Shown here: positions 9,310 through 18,064 of the stretch, piece by piece
How the letters are laid out: every line of letters starts with the position of its first letter
How positions within the stretch are numbered: position 1 is the stretch's first letter
From: Acanthaster planci
Taxonomy: Eukaryota > Echinodermata > Asteroidea > Valvatida > Acanthasteridae
Reading direction: 5' to 3'
DNA length: 18,848 nucleotides
NCBI RefSeq assembly: GCF_001949145.1
Contig: NW_019091551.1
Coordinates: forward strand, 111,795-130,642
Notes under the pieces: generated by a model
The model's database searches: none
Told to the model about the DNA's origin: nothing
What the model saw: only the letters and a program-made list of their open reading frames with translations
Position numbers and translations under genes: made by a program

Positions 9310-10135
9310 GGTCACATCCAAACCGGTAAGTAATGCACAGAAAAAGGGGCAGAAAAGAACAGCAAAAATACGATGATTATACTGAGAAATTTTTGTTGCG
9401 CGTCTACATGCAACTCCATTCCGGGAGCCAACACACTGGCTTTTGTTTGAGCTTGTGCTCCTAACAAATCGTACACGTAAGCCTTCACATTGGTGAGATT
9501 CGACACTTAAGGCACAAAATTCCACCAAGTATTCGTGACGGTTTCACACTGCTCAATCCCAGTCACGGTATAAGACTCGTGTGACTAGACCCTTTATGCG
9601 GTTTGACCCACCCGAATCCCTTGTAAGTGGCTCCTGCGTAAGTGCCATTAGGAATGTGTAACTTGTGATTGTTTTTTGCCGGGAACTGGAATGTATCCCC
9701 CGTTGTAATAAAAGCGGTGCCCAATCCATATGATAACGTGTCGCGTGTTTGTTTATAAAAAGACCTCGTTTCACCCACATTAAAAAACCGACAGGTGTCA
9801 ACAAACGTTCTGTTAGATAAGACTTCAAGCTATACAAGTAGTAAGTTAGGCTTGCGGTTGCACCATGTACAAGAAAATATCTCTTTTATGAGTGTGTGGT
9901 TCTGAGAAGAACCGATGGTGGACATTCGACATTCCGAACAGTATGCTCTGTTCGTCCTCAGGAGGGTGATGTTTTGTTGTCATATTGGTTGTCGTAATGT
10001 TTATTTCAAGGTCAAAGATGTCATTGCCCAGTATGGGTACAGTCATGTCGTGTAAAGTACAAGTGAAGTTGAAGCAAGGCAGATACATAAGAGGTTTTGT
10101 CGTTGGGAGATCCCAGTCGACCCCACTAGCCGTCG
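9310..10135 (-). pseudogene. Unrecognised glycoprotein-like gene remnant with C-terminal hydrophobic segment
   Basis: I do not recognise this family. On the - strand a coherent coding signal runs for about 820 bp. It is broken by a frame change near 9850, TAG at 9830-9832, TGA at 9563-9565 with a frame change, and TAA at 9507-9509. The pieces share a style unlike random ORFs. There are five N-glycosylation sequons (NFT, NIT, NMT, NGT, NLT), alternating hydrophobic and polar residues suggesting beta strands, and the words TAFITTGDTFQFPAKNN and HIPNGTYAG. A strongly hydrophobic segment (LSIIIVFLLFFSAPF, about 9385-9340) lies a few residues before the final stop near 9311. This fits a secreted ectodomain with a membrane anchor or a GPI-attachment signal. 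No signal peptide was found; the 5' end is not defined. A host gene copy and an element-borne envelope-like gene are both possible. Confidence 0.45.
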
Positions 10136-10719
10136 ATGCACACTACACCGCATAATTAACTGATTTTGATAAAAAGTCAAAGGATCGCTGATCAAATGAT
10201 TCACGGCTTTGTCCGTTGTTACGCGTGGGGTTTAAACACCTTCATTAAGTTGGGAAACTCGGCAAAAATGGTGTTGACCGTTTTTAGAAAGGTGTTTGAG
10301 AAAATAAAATGATAAAACGAGGGAAAACACAGTTTTTACTTGCCTAAAAACAAGACAGATGTTTAAATTTGCCAGACGTCATAGAAAACATAGACGGTTA
10401 TAGGTATATTCGCGTTAAAAAAAGTAGTGTTTCTCTCTAGGTATTACTAACGCCAACGAATCGATTGGCAAATGCACTGAGATGGCAGATCCGCTGAAAG
10501 AAGACCCGAAGAAACCCATCCAAGTAAAGTCAAATTCACCTAGAGAAGAGAAGATCTTGATGAGAGCATTTTCATTCGATTACATTCGTAGTACCAATAA
10601 AAGAATTACACGGAACACCAGAATGATTCTGGGTGGAGATGATTCTAATTCACACTGTTGTTTCTGAGGAGATAGCAGGTGAAGGAGGGACCTTGTGGCT
10701 GCGATGGGGCGGGGAGCCT
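10136..10719. other. Gene-poor spacer with one small ORF
   Basis: The only ORF of note is 10482-10667 (+), 61 codons, with a good start context (GAGATGG) and a charged sequence ending SHCCF. I know no family like it and found no flanking splice sites, so I do not annotate it as a gene. The rest is A+T-rich with no visible structure. Confidence 0.35.
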
Positions 10720-10905
10720 AGGGAGTGATTTTAATTTTCACTTTTATTTCTGTGGATCTGGTGTAAAGGGACTTGTGAGCGCGAAGGGACTTGTGGGCGT
10801 GAAGGGGGCTTGTGGGCGATAAGGGGCTTGTAGACCCCCCGGATAGAGGGATGGATAACTATGGGAGGATACAGGTGGAATGGTGTGTTTGGCACAGAAT
10901 GGTAA
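10720..10905. repeat. Dispersed repeat, copy 2, inverted relative to 4965-5285
   Basis: Reading the reverse complement gives the same order of words as copy 1: a TATCCATCCCTCTAT-type start, CCCACAAGCCCC-type minisatellite, CACAGAAATAAAAGTG, then AATCACTCCC. On the + strand the minisatellite is four degenerate units of about 18 bp (AAGGGACTTGTGGGCGTG type) at 10766-10835. A single copy is present here against two in tandem on the left. Confidence 0.75.
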
Positions 10906-11174
10906 TATCTGTACTACTGTGGTTTTTGTAATATGCTTATGAAGGGGTTAATCTGCTGCAAAACTTTCCACCATTGTGTGTACGACATAAGATGTTACAG
11001 TGCTCATTATGAAGGTCATCAGATCACAACAGGTGTAGGTAATATGGGACAGCAGTATGGCGGCCATTGTTGTGTATGGTTACTATCATGCACTGCAGTA
11101 GTAGTTGGTTATTGGTCTGCTGTTGTGTTTTAGGTAGATGTAGCTCACACCTGTTTGAGAAGGATTTCATATCA
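10906..11174. other. Gene-free spacer
   Basis: A 66-codon open stretch (10933-11133) has unusual cysteine and valine content but no motif or splice borders. Nothing else is visible. Confidence 0.35.
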
Positions 11175-11486
11175 GGCCCATAACTAGAGGGGTGCAGGGG
11201 GTGTGTCAGAACCCCCTCTCCATGACTAAAAGGTCCGCTTTTGAGGCAAGAAAAGATTTTGAGTTATCAAAGAACATTTTGCGCAAAAACAAAAAAATGC
11301 CGCACGCTTTGGTATTTTTCGCCTCGGTCAATCCATTATTCTGGAGTTTTCTTGTAACCCCCTAAAACATTTGGTACGACCTAATGAATTCTGCTGTTTT
11401 TCAAAACAAAAAACCAAAGATCTATACTTATTCGCTTTGTTGAGGATTTGCACTACCCTCCCCCGAAAAGTCCTAGTTACGGGTCT
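11175..11486. mobile_element. Non-autonomous element with imperfect terminal inverted repeats
   Basis: GGCCCATAACTAG at 11175-11187 is matched by CTAGTTACGGGTCT at 11473-11486 in inverted orientation with about two mismatches. The inner flanks are GGGG/CCCC-rich on both sides (GGGGTGCAGGGGG and CCCTCCCCCG). The 312-bp body has no coding potential. A target duplication was not identified. Confidence 0.5.
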
Positions 11487-11795
11487 GCATATTTAATATT
11501 CACGTGTGTCCAACTGCTAAGTGTATAAATTTGAAATTACATTGCCCTTTTTCCAAATGCCTTGGAAAATAATGTGAATTTTATCTGTCCTGTATTACCT
11601 ATGGTAATTTAGAGGCCTTTGATGATGATGTCAGTAATCCTCATTATATCATTAAACAGTTCGAGTCATTATGTTATACTTCTCAAAAGAGTTCACAAAC
11701 AAACTGTTTGTACGTATTCATGTTTATGCAAAGTACCGGTATGCAAATGAACTTCAGGGTCTCTTACCCCTATCTTCAATATGTGTCCTTTCTAG
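11487..11795. other. Presumed intron sequence upstream of the transporter exon
   Basis: The sequence is A+T-rich and ends with a pyrimidine-rich acceptor, TGTCCTTTCTAG, whose AG is at 11794-11795. No other exon of the transporter was recognised between 10.9 kb and this point. Confidence 0.5.
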
Positions 11796-12101
11796 TTGCT
11801 CTCGGGTTTGGCGCCAAAATGTCGTCCAGTGTGAACAACATTTTTGCTGCTCTCAATCTTTTCGTCATTATCTACGTCATCGTTTGCGGCATGTTTCGAT
11901 TGGATACCAGCTATTGGCACATTCCCGCTGTGGAATTGCCGAAGGGTCCATGCAAGGCACAACCCGACAACCAGACGTCCCCACCGCAGTGTGAAAATTA
12001 CGGCAGCGGAGGTTTCATGCCGTATGGATTCAGCGGGGTTATGGTTGGAGCGGCAATGGGATTCTATGGTTTCATTGGATTCGATGTCATTTCAACAGCC
12101 G
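11796..12101 (+). CDS. Cationic amino-acid transporter (SLC7 CAT family), one internal exon
   Basis: CAT proteins are plasma-membrane carriers for arginine, lysine and ornithine. This 306-bp exon encodes about 101 residues and is open throughout. The order is FGAKMSSSVNNIF, a hydrophobic helix (ALNLFVIIYVIVCGMF), an extracellular loop with a glycosylation sequon (NQT) and two cysteines, then GGFMPYGFSGVMVGAAMGFY and GFDVISTAG, which opens the next helix. GGFMPYGFSGV and FYGFIGFD are family hallmarks. It is flanked by an AG acceptor at 11794-11795 and a consensus donor GTGAGT starting at 12102. It begins in the middle of a codon and ends after the first base of a Gly codon, in the position where family members continue with Glu. 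No other exon lies in the window, so neighbours must be more than several kilobases away, or this is a lone fragment. No sign of decay. Confidence 0.92.
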
Positions 12102-12200
12102 GTGAGTTCTCACAATGAAACACAAATTCTGCATAGCACTTCCATCGGACCTGTGTACAAGTGGTGCATAGTCCGAGTGGCGCATTACAGAAGCATTATA

Positions 12201-12479
12201 GAGTGACCACCCACGATTCCACGTTTCTGAGATACTTTATCTTGGAAAGACAAAATACTGAGATAAAAAGTCTTTCTGTGATATCGCTTCCGGGTAAGAT
12301 ATCCCTCCCTGATATTATATCTGGGAAAGACGCCTTTCCCCAATATCGTATCTCAGAAAGATGTCTATCCCAGATACGATATCGGGGAAGGACATCTTGC
12401 TCAGAAAGACATTTTATCTCAGTATTCTGTCTTTCCGAGATAAAGTATCTCAGAAAAGTGGAATCGTGGGTGGTCCCTC
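12201..12479. mobile_element. Fold-back MITE with long inverted repeats and TA target duplication
   Basis: The left end GAGTGACCACCCACGATTCC (12201-12220) and the reverse complement of the right end GGAATCGTGGGTGGTCCCTC (12460-12479) match with one difference. The inverted match continues inward for roughly 70 bp with few differences. TA at 12199-12200 and 12480-12481 is the expected Tc1/mariner-type target duplication. The centre holds nested shorter palindromes built on GATATC and GGGAAAGAC words. Because it is nearly a palindrome, it gives similar open stretches on both strands, which are not genes. It lies 100 bp inside the presumed intron after the transporter exon. Confidence 0.85.
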
Positions 12480-12481
12480 TA

Positions 12482-13458
12482 AGCTTCCGTAGTGCATAGG
12501 ACCCTGAGGTACACAATTATAGAGGAGACCCAATATGACATGTTTAGTGTCGATCTGCGTACTTGAAAATGCATTTGAAAATGAGGCTGTATGTGCCAGC
12601 TTCACACGCACGATATACACGATAGGTATGCACTCTCTGCCACAAATTGACGCTGTGCCGACTGCTCACGATTCTTAGTCGTATTATTATCAGACTATTG
12701 AAAGTAAGGAGTCAAGACACAAAATACATGTTAAATTCAGACTTTTCAGGCTGCAAATTTTGGTGGAAGAGTCTTTCAGGATGACTTGACATGCGGCTTG
12801 AGAGCTGACGTGATCCTTGGCCCATTGCTATGACGTTACTCCCCGGCCTGAGGAAATGTAGAAAACCTGAGTCGGCTTTGACTTTCCTCACACTGCTTGC
12901 CAATCCTTTTTGCTGCAAAACCTAGAATCCATCCAGTTAAATACCAGTACCTATTCTTTCATGATACATGCGACTGAACCTTTGTAAACAATTTCGTCGT
13001 CATGAAATTCTGGCCGATTCTGGCTGTATTAATTTTGAGCTACATGTATGTGTATGCAGCCAGAAGATTCGTAACATCAAAAGAAAAAATGAGGGTAATT
13101 TACCACGAACGAGCGTACTAGTCGTGTATCTGCATGTAAACTGTGTCGAGTCTGCAGGCGCACGTGATACGAAGTTCAACACAGAGCGTCTCGGTTTCGA
13201 TGCAGATATGCGCAGACAGTGCTAATGTGAAATCCTTCTATTTAATACAGCCTGAAAGTAAAAGGTCAAGTAGAAAGCTTCAGGAAACCCTTGCCTATTA
13301 CATTGGGCCATCTTATCCCGTTCAATAATTTTTGGAAGAATGAGTCCTAGTTGAATCACCCCATAAAACACTCATTTTACCTTAGTTTTCCTCAAGTAAT
13401 ATTTAGGAAAAGTCACCTGGAGTTGGATAAAAAAACAAATTTTATTAACGACATTTTG
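12482..13458. other. Gene-free region
   Basis: Several 60-85-codon open stretches on both strands (12712-12918, 12968-13225, 13143-13328) lack motifs, splice borders or similarity to the next CAT exon, for which I looked specifically. A TACATGTATGTGTATG run lies near 13041. I see nothing else. Confidence 0.4.
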
Positions 13459-13656
13459 CTTCCGGTGGTATCGTACTGTAGGTCTCCTTGTCCATGAGTA
13501 GTAATGGTAGTTATTATAGATCAGTTTGACCTCTGACCCTTGACCTACTTCCGGTGCAGTATAGATCAGGTTGACCCCACTTCCAGTCACGTGTAAGTCA
13601 CGTGATAGTTATTTTTAGGTTCAGAAAGGTCGGTGGGGTTAGTAGGTCAAAGGTGA
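13459..13656. promoter_or_regulatory. Cluster of nuclear-receptor, E-box and ETS-like words
   Basis: On the - strand 13546-13527 reads three AGGTCA-type half-sites each separated by one base (AGGTCA, GGGTCA, AGGTCA), a doubled DR1. Another DR1 (AGGTCA A AGGTGA) is at 13644-13656 on the + strand. Two GTCACGTG words start exactly 11 bp apart (13586-13593 and 13597-13604), which are USF/MITF-type E-boxes. CTTCCGG words, ETS-like, occur at about 13460 and 13549. The words are seen directly; that they act as an enhancer or promoter is inference. A short repeated word, TATAGATCAG, at about 13516 and 13561, suggests part of the cluster arose by local duplication. Confidence 0.4.
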
Positions 13657-13953
13657 GTAGTAATCGGTGAATGGGTGAGAGGTCGACGGAGATGGTGGGC
13701 ATAACCGCGACAACGGTCGAGGAGGTGGAGGGGCTGGTTAAAAGATGAAAGCAAGAAAATCGAACGTACTCACCTGAATTTGCCGCATGTCGCGCCGCGT
13801 ACTCTAAAATGGAACTGCATCACAGACACGTAGACTGACGCAGAGACAGATAAGGATTTATCTCTTTTGTGAACATTTGTGACCCCGGATCGGGGTCTTG
13901 TAGAGAGGCCCAGAAAATCCAAAGCTCTCATTCCAATGACAGAATAAAAGTCT

Positions 13954-14291
13954 TCAAACAACGGGGATCTCCAAGGAGAAGACCAAGAAGGGGAATGACA
14001 TCCAGTCCTCTGTCGTCCGCTCCGTCGGCTTTTTGACGGCTGACTGAAGCTCCTTCAGGATGGTCCTTCCCGCCAGCTCCTGCAAGGTCAGAATAGACAT
14101 GGGGACAAGGCCTGTCGGGCTGTGCACTCCATGTTGATGAACCCGCGCCTGTGTACCATGTAGCGCTGCAGTTCCACGGGTATGAGAAGCATTCTTGCCA
14201 GGGTTTCTGTCACTCGGTAGTATCTCTGTTTGGTGGTCTGGAACCAGCTGCGAGTTACAGCCGCCTCGACTGCATATAGATATCTAAATAT
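13954..14291 (-). pseudogene. Possible coding remnant, two overlapping - strand pieces
   Basis: One piece is open from 14291 to a TGA at 14088-14090 and contains TRSWFQTTKQRYYRVTETLA and ELQRYMVHRRGFINM. The second starts with ATG at 14100, just before that stop and in another frame. It reads LTLQELAGRTILKELQ and ends at 13954. The amino-acid composition and amphipathic helices look like real protein. The second piece vaguely recalls a SOCS-box helix (SLQxLxRxxI), but the LPLP part is missing, so I do not assign it. It could equally be a decayed part of the Polinton flank. Confidence 0.28.
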
Positions 14292-14756
14292 CTAAATATC
14301 TTTAGGCTCATGGTGCTGCCCTGCAGCTGATGGTGGTTGCCGTACCATTTCCGGTAGCGACCGCACCGAGCTCGCTCCTACAGACGATACAGCGTGAATA
14401 GCACGACCCACTGACCCTTCTGGCAGTGGCGAAGAGCCAGCCTATTGAAAGTGTTGCTATTCGCAATGATGACGTTGGCGTCAGCGAAATAGTCTATATT
14501 GTCCAACATGGAAAAATATAGAAAAGTGATCATGGTCTTAGCCATCCATTGACCGGAATCGAGGAGACGTTGGCCTTTGTTTAGGGCTTTTTGGAACTCC
14601 ATGCTGATTCTTTGAAGTAATGAAATACTCGACCGTTTCAGAGCGAATAAATTGCCTTTGTCACTTTGTGCGCTAATGGATTTTATACAAGCACAGCATT
14701 TGTGTAATGGAAAAAACAGAAAAAAACCAAAATAATTCAGAATGAATAAAAAATGC
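14292..14756. other. Junction region upstream of the Polinton polymerase
   Basis: A short tandem of an 8-base unit (TATCTAAA) lies at about 14279-14302. A 74-codon - strand open stretch (14378-14602) has no recognisable motif. An A-rich tract runs 14709-14752. The N-terminal part of the polymerase and the Polinton terminal inverted repeat would be expected here but I could not identify either. Confidence 0.4.
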
Positions 14757-16895
14757 GAGCACGAAGAATTGAATCGGACGGTCTCAGTATGTACACAGCT
14801 GCACCGTCAGGCAGACGTTCCCCCACAGAGATGTGGCTTAGAAGAATTATTGAAATTCCAGCGACGGTCTGCAGCTCGTTCAGTCTAAGGAGCTGTTTAA
14901 TGCCATCTGGTTCAAGGGGGAGGAAGCTCCACAGAAGTTGTTCTTGTATTTTTACGACAGCCACTATGCGGTTACAAGATCCATGACAAGTTTTCTGTGC
15001 AGATCGTACTTTTGCGACGTTTGTTTCCGAGGATACGACGATAAAAGAAAACACAAATGCACGGCTAAGTGTCTGTGTTGTTACCGGTCTTCTCCTGACT
15101 GCGATTTTACGGGTTGGGTTGACTGCCCAGACTGTAACAGGATGTTCAATATTCCCTCGTGTTTCGAAAAACATAAGGAATCACACTCAGTCTGTCGTGG
15201 CCTTGAGGTGGTTGAAGTGGGTAGCACACTCCAGAAACATCCGTATCAGGCACGTGCTCAACGGCACGAGAAGACTATGTTCGAGTTCCACGGTTGTCTG
15301 TGGCACGGATGCCCAAAATGTTTTACGCGCAGAGACGTGACAACCCCGCTTACTTCGCTGAGCATGAGAGACCGCTATGAAGCCACCGTTCGGCGTACCT
15401 TGGATCTGAGACATGCCGGATATAACGTGGAAGAAATGTGGGAATGCGACTCTCAACGAATGGCAGACAGTAATGCAGATCTACGAGTATTTTTAGATGA
15501 TCTTCAAGAGGACGCCCAAGATGTGATCCCACCCCTCAATCCAGGAGACGCTTTCTTCAGAGGAAGAACAAACACTACCAGGTTATATCACAAGTGCGGT
15601 CCGGATGAAAAAATAAAGTATGTGGACGCGTGTAGCCTCTATCCCTGGGTTTGCAAGTACGGAAAGTTTCCCCTGGGTCATCCCAAGATCATCACGGAGA
15701 ATTTCGCAGCATCCATTGACGATTACGAAGGATTTGTGAAAGCCGAAGTCTTACCATCGAGAAAGCTGTACCATCCCGTTCTTGCACGCCACGCGGGCGG
15801 CAAGCTCATGTTTGCTCTGTGTGGAGAGTGTAGTGAAACTCAACAGATGACCCTCTGCGAACACGAGGACTCTCATAGAGCTATCACTGGTACGTGGGTC
15901 ACGGACGAACTGAAAAAGGCTGTGTCATTAGGATACCGCATTGTCCAAATTCTTGAAGTGTGACACTTTGAGGAAACCGAGCAGTATGACCCTGAGAGTA
16001 AAACAGGGGGGTTAATTTACGGGCTACATCAACGCCTTCCTGAAGCTTAAACAGGAAGCTAGCGGGTGGCCTCAATGGTGTGACACAGAGGCAAAGAAAA
16101 ACCACTACATTCGCGACTACGAGCTTCACGAAGGCATCAAGATCGACCCCAAAAATGTCAAGAGAAACGCGGGTATGAGGGCTGTGGAAAAGTTGATGCT
16201 CAACAGTTTTGGGGGGAAATTCGGCCAGAGAGAAAACATGCCGAAATCTGTCCACGTGGATTCCCCAAAAGATTATTTCGTGTTGCTTCTCGATATCTGA
16301 AAGACCGTCAACCGCGTTGACTTTGTGAACGAGGAAGTCTTGCAGGTCCGGAGGCAGCAGAACGACGACTTTGTAGAGGCAGCGGGAAATACCAATGTGG
16401 CTATTGCAGCCTACACTACGGCACAGGCTCGGTTGTAGTTGTACTCTTTTCTGGAGCGTCTGGGTGAGTGTGTCCTTTATTACGACACGGACAGCATCAT
16501 ATACGTCGTCGATCAATGATGGACAAGGTCAGTACGAACCTCCTCTGGGCGACTACTTGGGCGACCTGGCCGACGAGTTAGAGAAAGACTACGGACCGGG
16601 AAGCGACATCACTGAATGTGCTTCTGGAGGGCCAAAGAACTACGGGTACAAGGTTCTCAGCACCCGTTCAAATAACAAACTTGCAGTGTGTAAGGTACGG
16701 GGAATCACTCTCAATTACCGCAACAGAGGGATTGTCAACTTCGAATCCTTTAAAGAGATGGTGTTGTCTGACGCCGAGAGAGGCGAGGAAGAAAGAGAAA
16801 ACAAGAGAACCGTCACTGAAACTCACAAAATAGCCAGAGGATCGCAGGGTCAAGTGATCACTACACAGGAGACAAAGAAGTACAGGCTGGTTTAA
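14757..16895 (+). pseudogene. Protein-primed DNA polymerase B (pPolB), broken
   Basis: The enzyme would replicate the linear element from a terminal protein. Homology starts near 14757 and passes CGLEELLKFQ (14832-14861). It shifts frame near 14875-14880 to SKELFNAIWFKGEEAP, then reads a Cys-rich zinc-binding part and FEFHGCLWHGCPKCF (about 15279-15323). DACSLYPWVCKYGKFP (15625-15672) is the polymerase A motif region. An in-frame TGA follows at 15961-15963, and a frame change at about 16011-16016. The next frame has MLNSFGGKFGQRE (motif B region), TGA at about 16298, TAG at 16436-16438 and YYDTDS (motif C, metal-binding Asp pair) at about 16477. A last frame change lies near 16514-16520, and ASGGPKNYGYKV and VCKVRGITLN lead to TAA at 16893. 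A second pair of frame changes lies at 15200-15270. The N-terminal exonuclease part is largely missing. Confidence 0.88.
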
Positions 16896-16906
16896 AACAA
16901 ACGGGT
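16894..16906 (+). repeat. 13-base word after the polymerase stop (copy 1)
   Basis: AAAACAAACGGGT begins inside the TAA stop (16893-16895) of the polymerase. An identical copy begins directly after the TGA stop at 18335-18337. Both are followed by GAAGA or AAGA. It may be a transcription or 3'-end signal of the element. Confidence 0.5.
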
Positions 16907-17001
16907 GAAGACCCACGATTTTAACACTCTTCCCTATGGATACTAACATCACTCTTCTCGCGCCCCTCCCCCTTTTTTTTACCTAACGCTACGTCATTTA
17001 A

Positions 17002-17697
17002 ATGATCACGAATCAGTTATTAATACGTGCGATGTCCTCGATTAAATCACTTGAACAGATGGACGAGGTTCTGAAACGTCCATTTAGTTGCGTAGTCGCA
17101 GGTCCGACTGGTTCTGGAAAGACTCAATTTGTTAAGGAATTACCTGCGCCGAGCGGGAACTCGTCCGTCATTGTTCCATTTCTTGAGCACGTGACTCCCG
17201 ATCAAGATGCTTATAACCATCTGGCAAGTGTTGCCCCTTACATACATTTTGTGGAAGGTTTTCTGGAAGATCTTCTTTCCTCGTTGGACCGTTCACAGAG
17301 AAACATGGTTGTGATAGATGATCTCATGTCGGAATCCGGAAACAACAAGAAGGTCACCGAACTGTTCACAAAGGGTAGCCACCACAGAAATTTATCCGTT
17401 GTTCTCATTTTGCAAAATTTGTTCTACCAGGGAAAAGAGATGAGGACAATCAGTCTCAACTCCCATTACATGGTGTTGTTTAAAAACCCTCGAGATGCTT
17501 CCCAAATCATTCATCTCGCCAAACAGATGTATCCGGGAAACTCCAAGTTTTTAGTAGAAACCTACCACGACGCCACATCGTCACCTAACGGCTACCTGAT
17601 GATGCTAGACTTAAAGCCGGACACGTCTGAGGAGATGAGATTAAAACCTCACATTTTTCCCAACGAATACACCGTTGTCTATGTGCCCAAGGCTTAA
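17002..17697 (+). CDS. Polinton/adintovirus DNA-packaging ATPase (A32/FtsK-HerA type), intact
   Basis: The protein would power packaging of element DNA into capsids. It is 231 residues, open from ATG 17002 to TAA 17695-17697; an alternative start at 17032 (MSSIKSL) would still keep the whole ATPase core. Walker A is GPTGSGKT at residues 34-41; Walker B is MVVIDD at 102-107, followed by LMSE. Downstream, VVLILQNLFYQGKEMRTISL and LNSHYMVLFKNPRD are family signatures. Near the C terminus come SPNGYLMMLDLKPDT and the end word YVPKA. Length and motif order match family members. It starts 106 bp after the polymerase stop and ends 30 bp before the next ORF. No breaks are visible, in contrast to the polymerase upstream. 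Confidence 0.93.
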   Translation: MITNQLLIRAMSSIKSLEQMDEVLKRPFSCVVAGPTGSGKTQFVKELPAPSGNSSVIVPFLEHVTPDQDAYNHLASVAPYIHFVEGFLEDLLSSLDRSQRNMVVIDDLMSESGNNKKVTELFTKGSHHRNLSVVLILQNLFYQGKEMRTISLNSHYMVLFKNPRDASQIIHLAKQMYPGNSKFLVETYHDATSSPNGYLMMLDLKPDTSEEMRLKPHIFPNEYTVVYVPKA

Positions 17698-17727
17698 ATA
17701 AGAAGATCCAACGTATGCGGCAGTCAT

Positions 17728-18059
17728 TTGAAGATGTCCAGGCGGCTGAGGAACCACGCTTCGTTCCTGTGCATTCTGGCCAAGTGCACTCCGAAACAAC
17801 GACAGACCATCGTGCAAGGGGCCAACAGGGAGCTTGTTGCCTGTTTGTGCGAGTGTGCCCTCAACATTTCAAACGGTAGCATTCCCCTCACGCCGAAAGA
17901 AACGAGAAAACTTAGAAGGTACAAGCAGCAGATGAGATACCTAGCGGACAAGAAGGTCGGCGTGCTAAAAAAAGGAAAATTCTCCGTCAGAAGGGGGGAT
18001 TCCTTGGAGCTTTGCTCACACCGATACTGGGCGCTCTGGGTGGCATGTTGCTCAAATAA
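17728..18059 (+). pseudogene. Small basic Polinton virion protein (pX-like), frameshifted near its end
   Basis: Adintovirus and Polinton genomes carry a small basic protein beside the ATPase, compared by others with adenovirus core proteins. Here the main frame from 17728 (or the second Met at 17734) has the helical basic body: RNHASFLCILAKCTPKQRQ, a middle with CECALNISNGSIPLTPKE, then RKLRRYKQQMRYLADKKV. Near 17990-18000, in a run of G, the expected glycine- and leucine-rich hydrophobic tail moves to another frame, where it ends at TAA 18057-18059. The original frame instead runs on to 18129 with unrelated residues and overlaps the next gene. A single-base indel, or a sequencing error, explains this. 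Family naming is from memory of the group and moderately sure. Confidence 0.75.
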
Positions 18060-18064
18060 GAAAC

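Noticed and set aside
10482-10667. A 61-codon ORF with good start context and a CCF end resembling a lipid-anchor signal
   Set aside because: The last residues do not make a true CaaX box, there is no family match and no splice sites; chance is the simpler reading.
12161-12516. Open stretches of over 100 codons on both strands with similar peptides
   Set aside because: The DNA is a near-palindrome (12201-12479), so both strands give the same words; no gene is implied.
13954-14100. SOCS-box-like helix
   Set aside because: Only the first helix is similar and the LPLP part is absent, so I did not name it.
14737-15174. A 145-codon ORF on the - strand
   Set aside because: It is antisense to the N-terminal polymerase sequence and has no motif of its own.
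15899-16516. A 205-codon ORF on the - strand
   Set aside because: It is antisense to the DNA polymerase B, whose motifs B and C are clear on the + strand.
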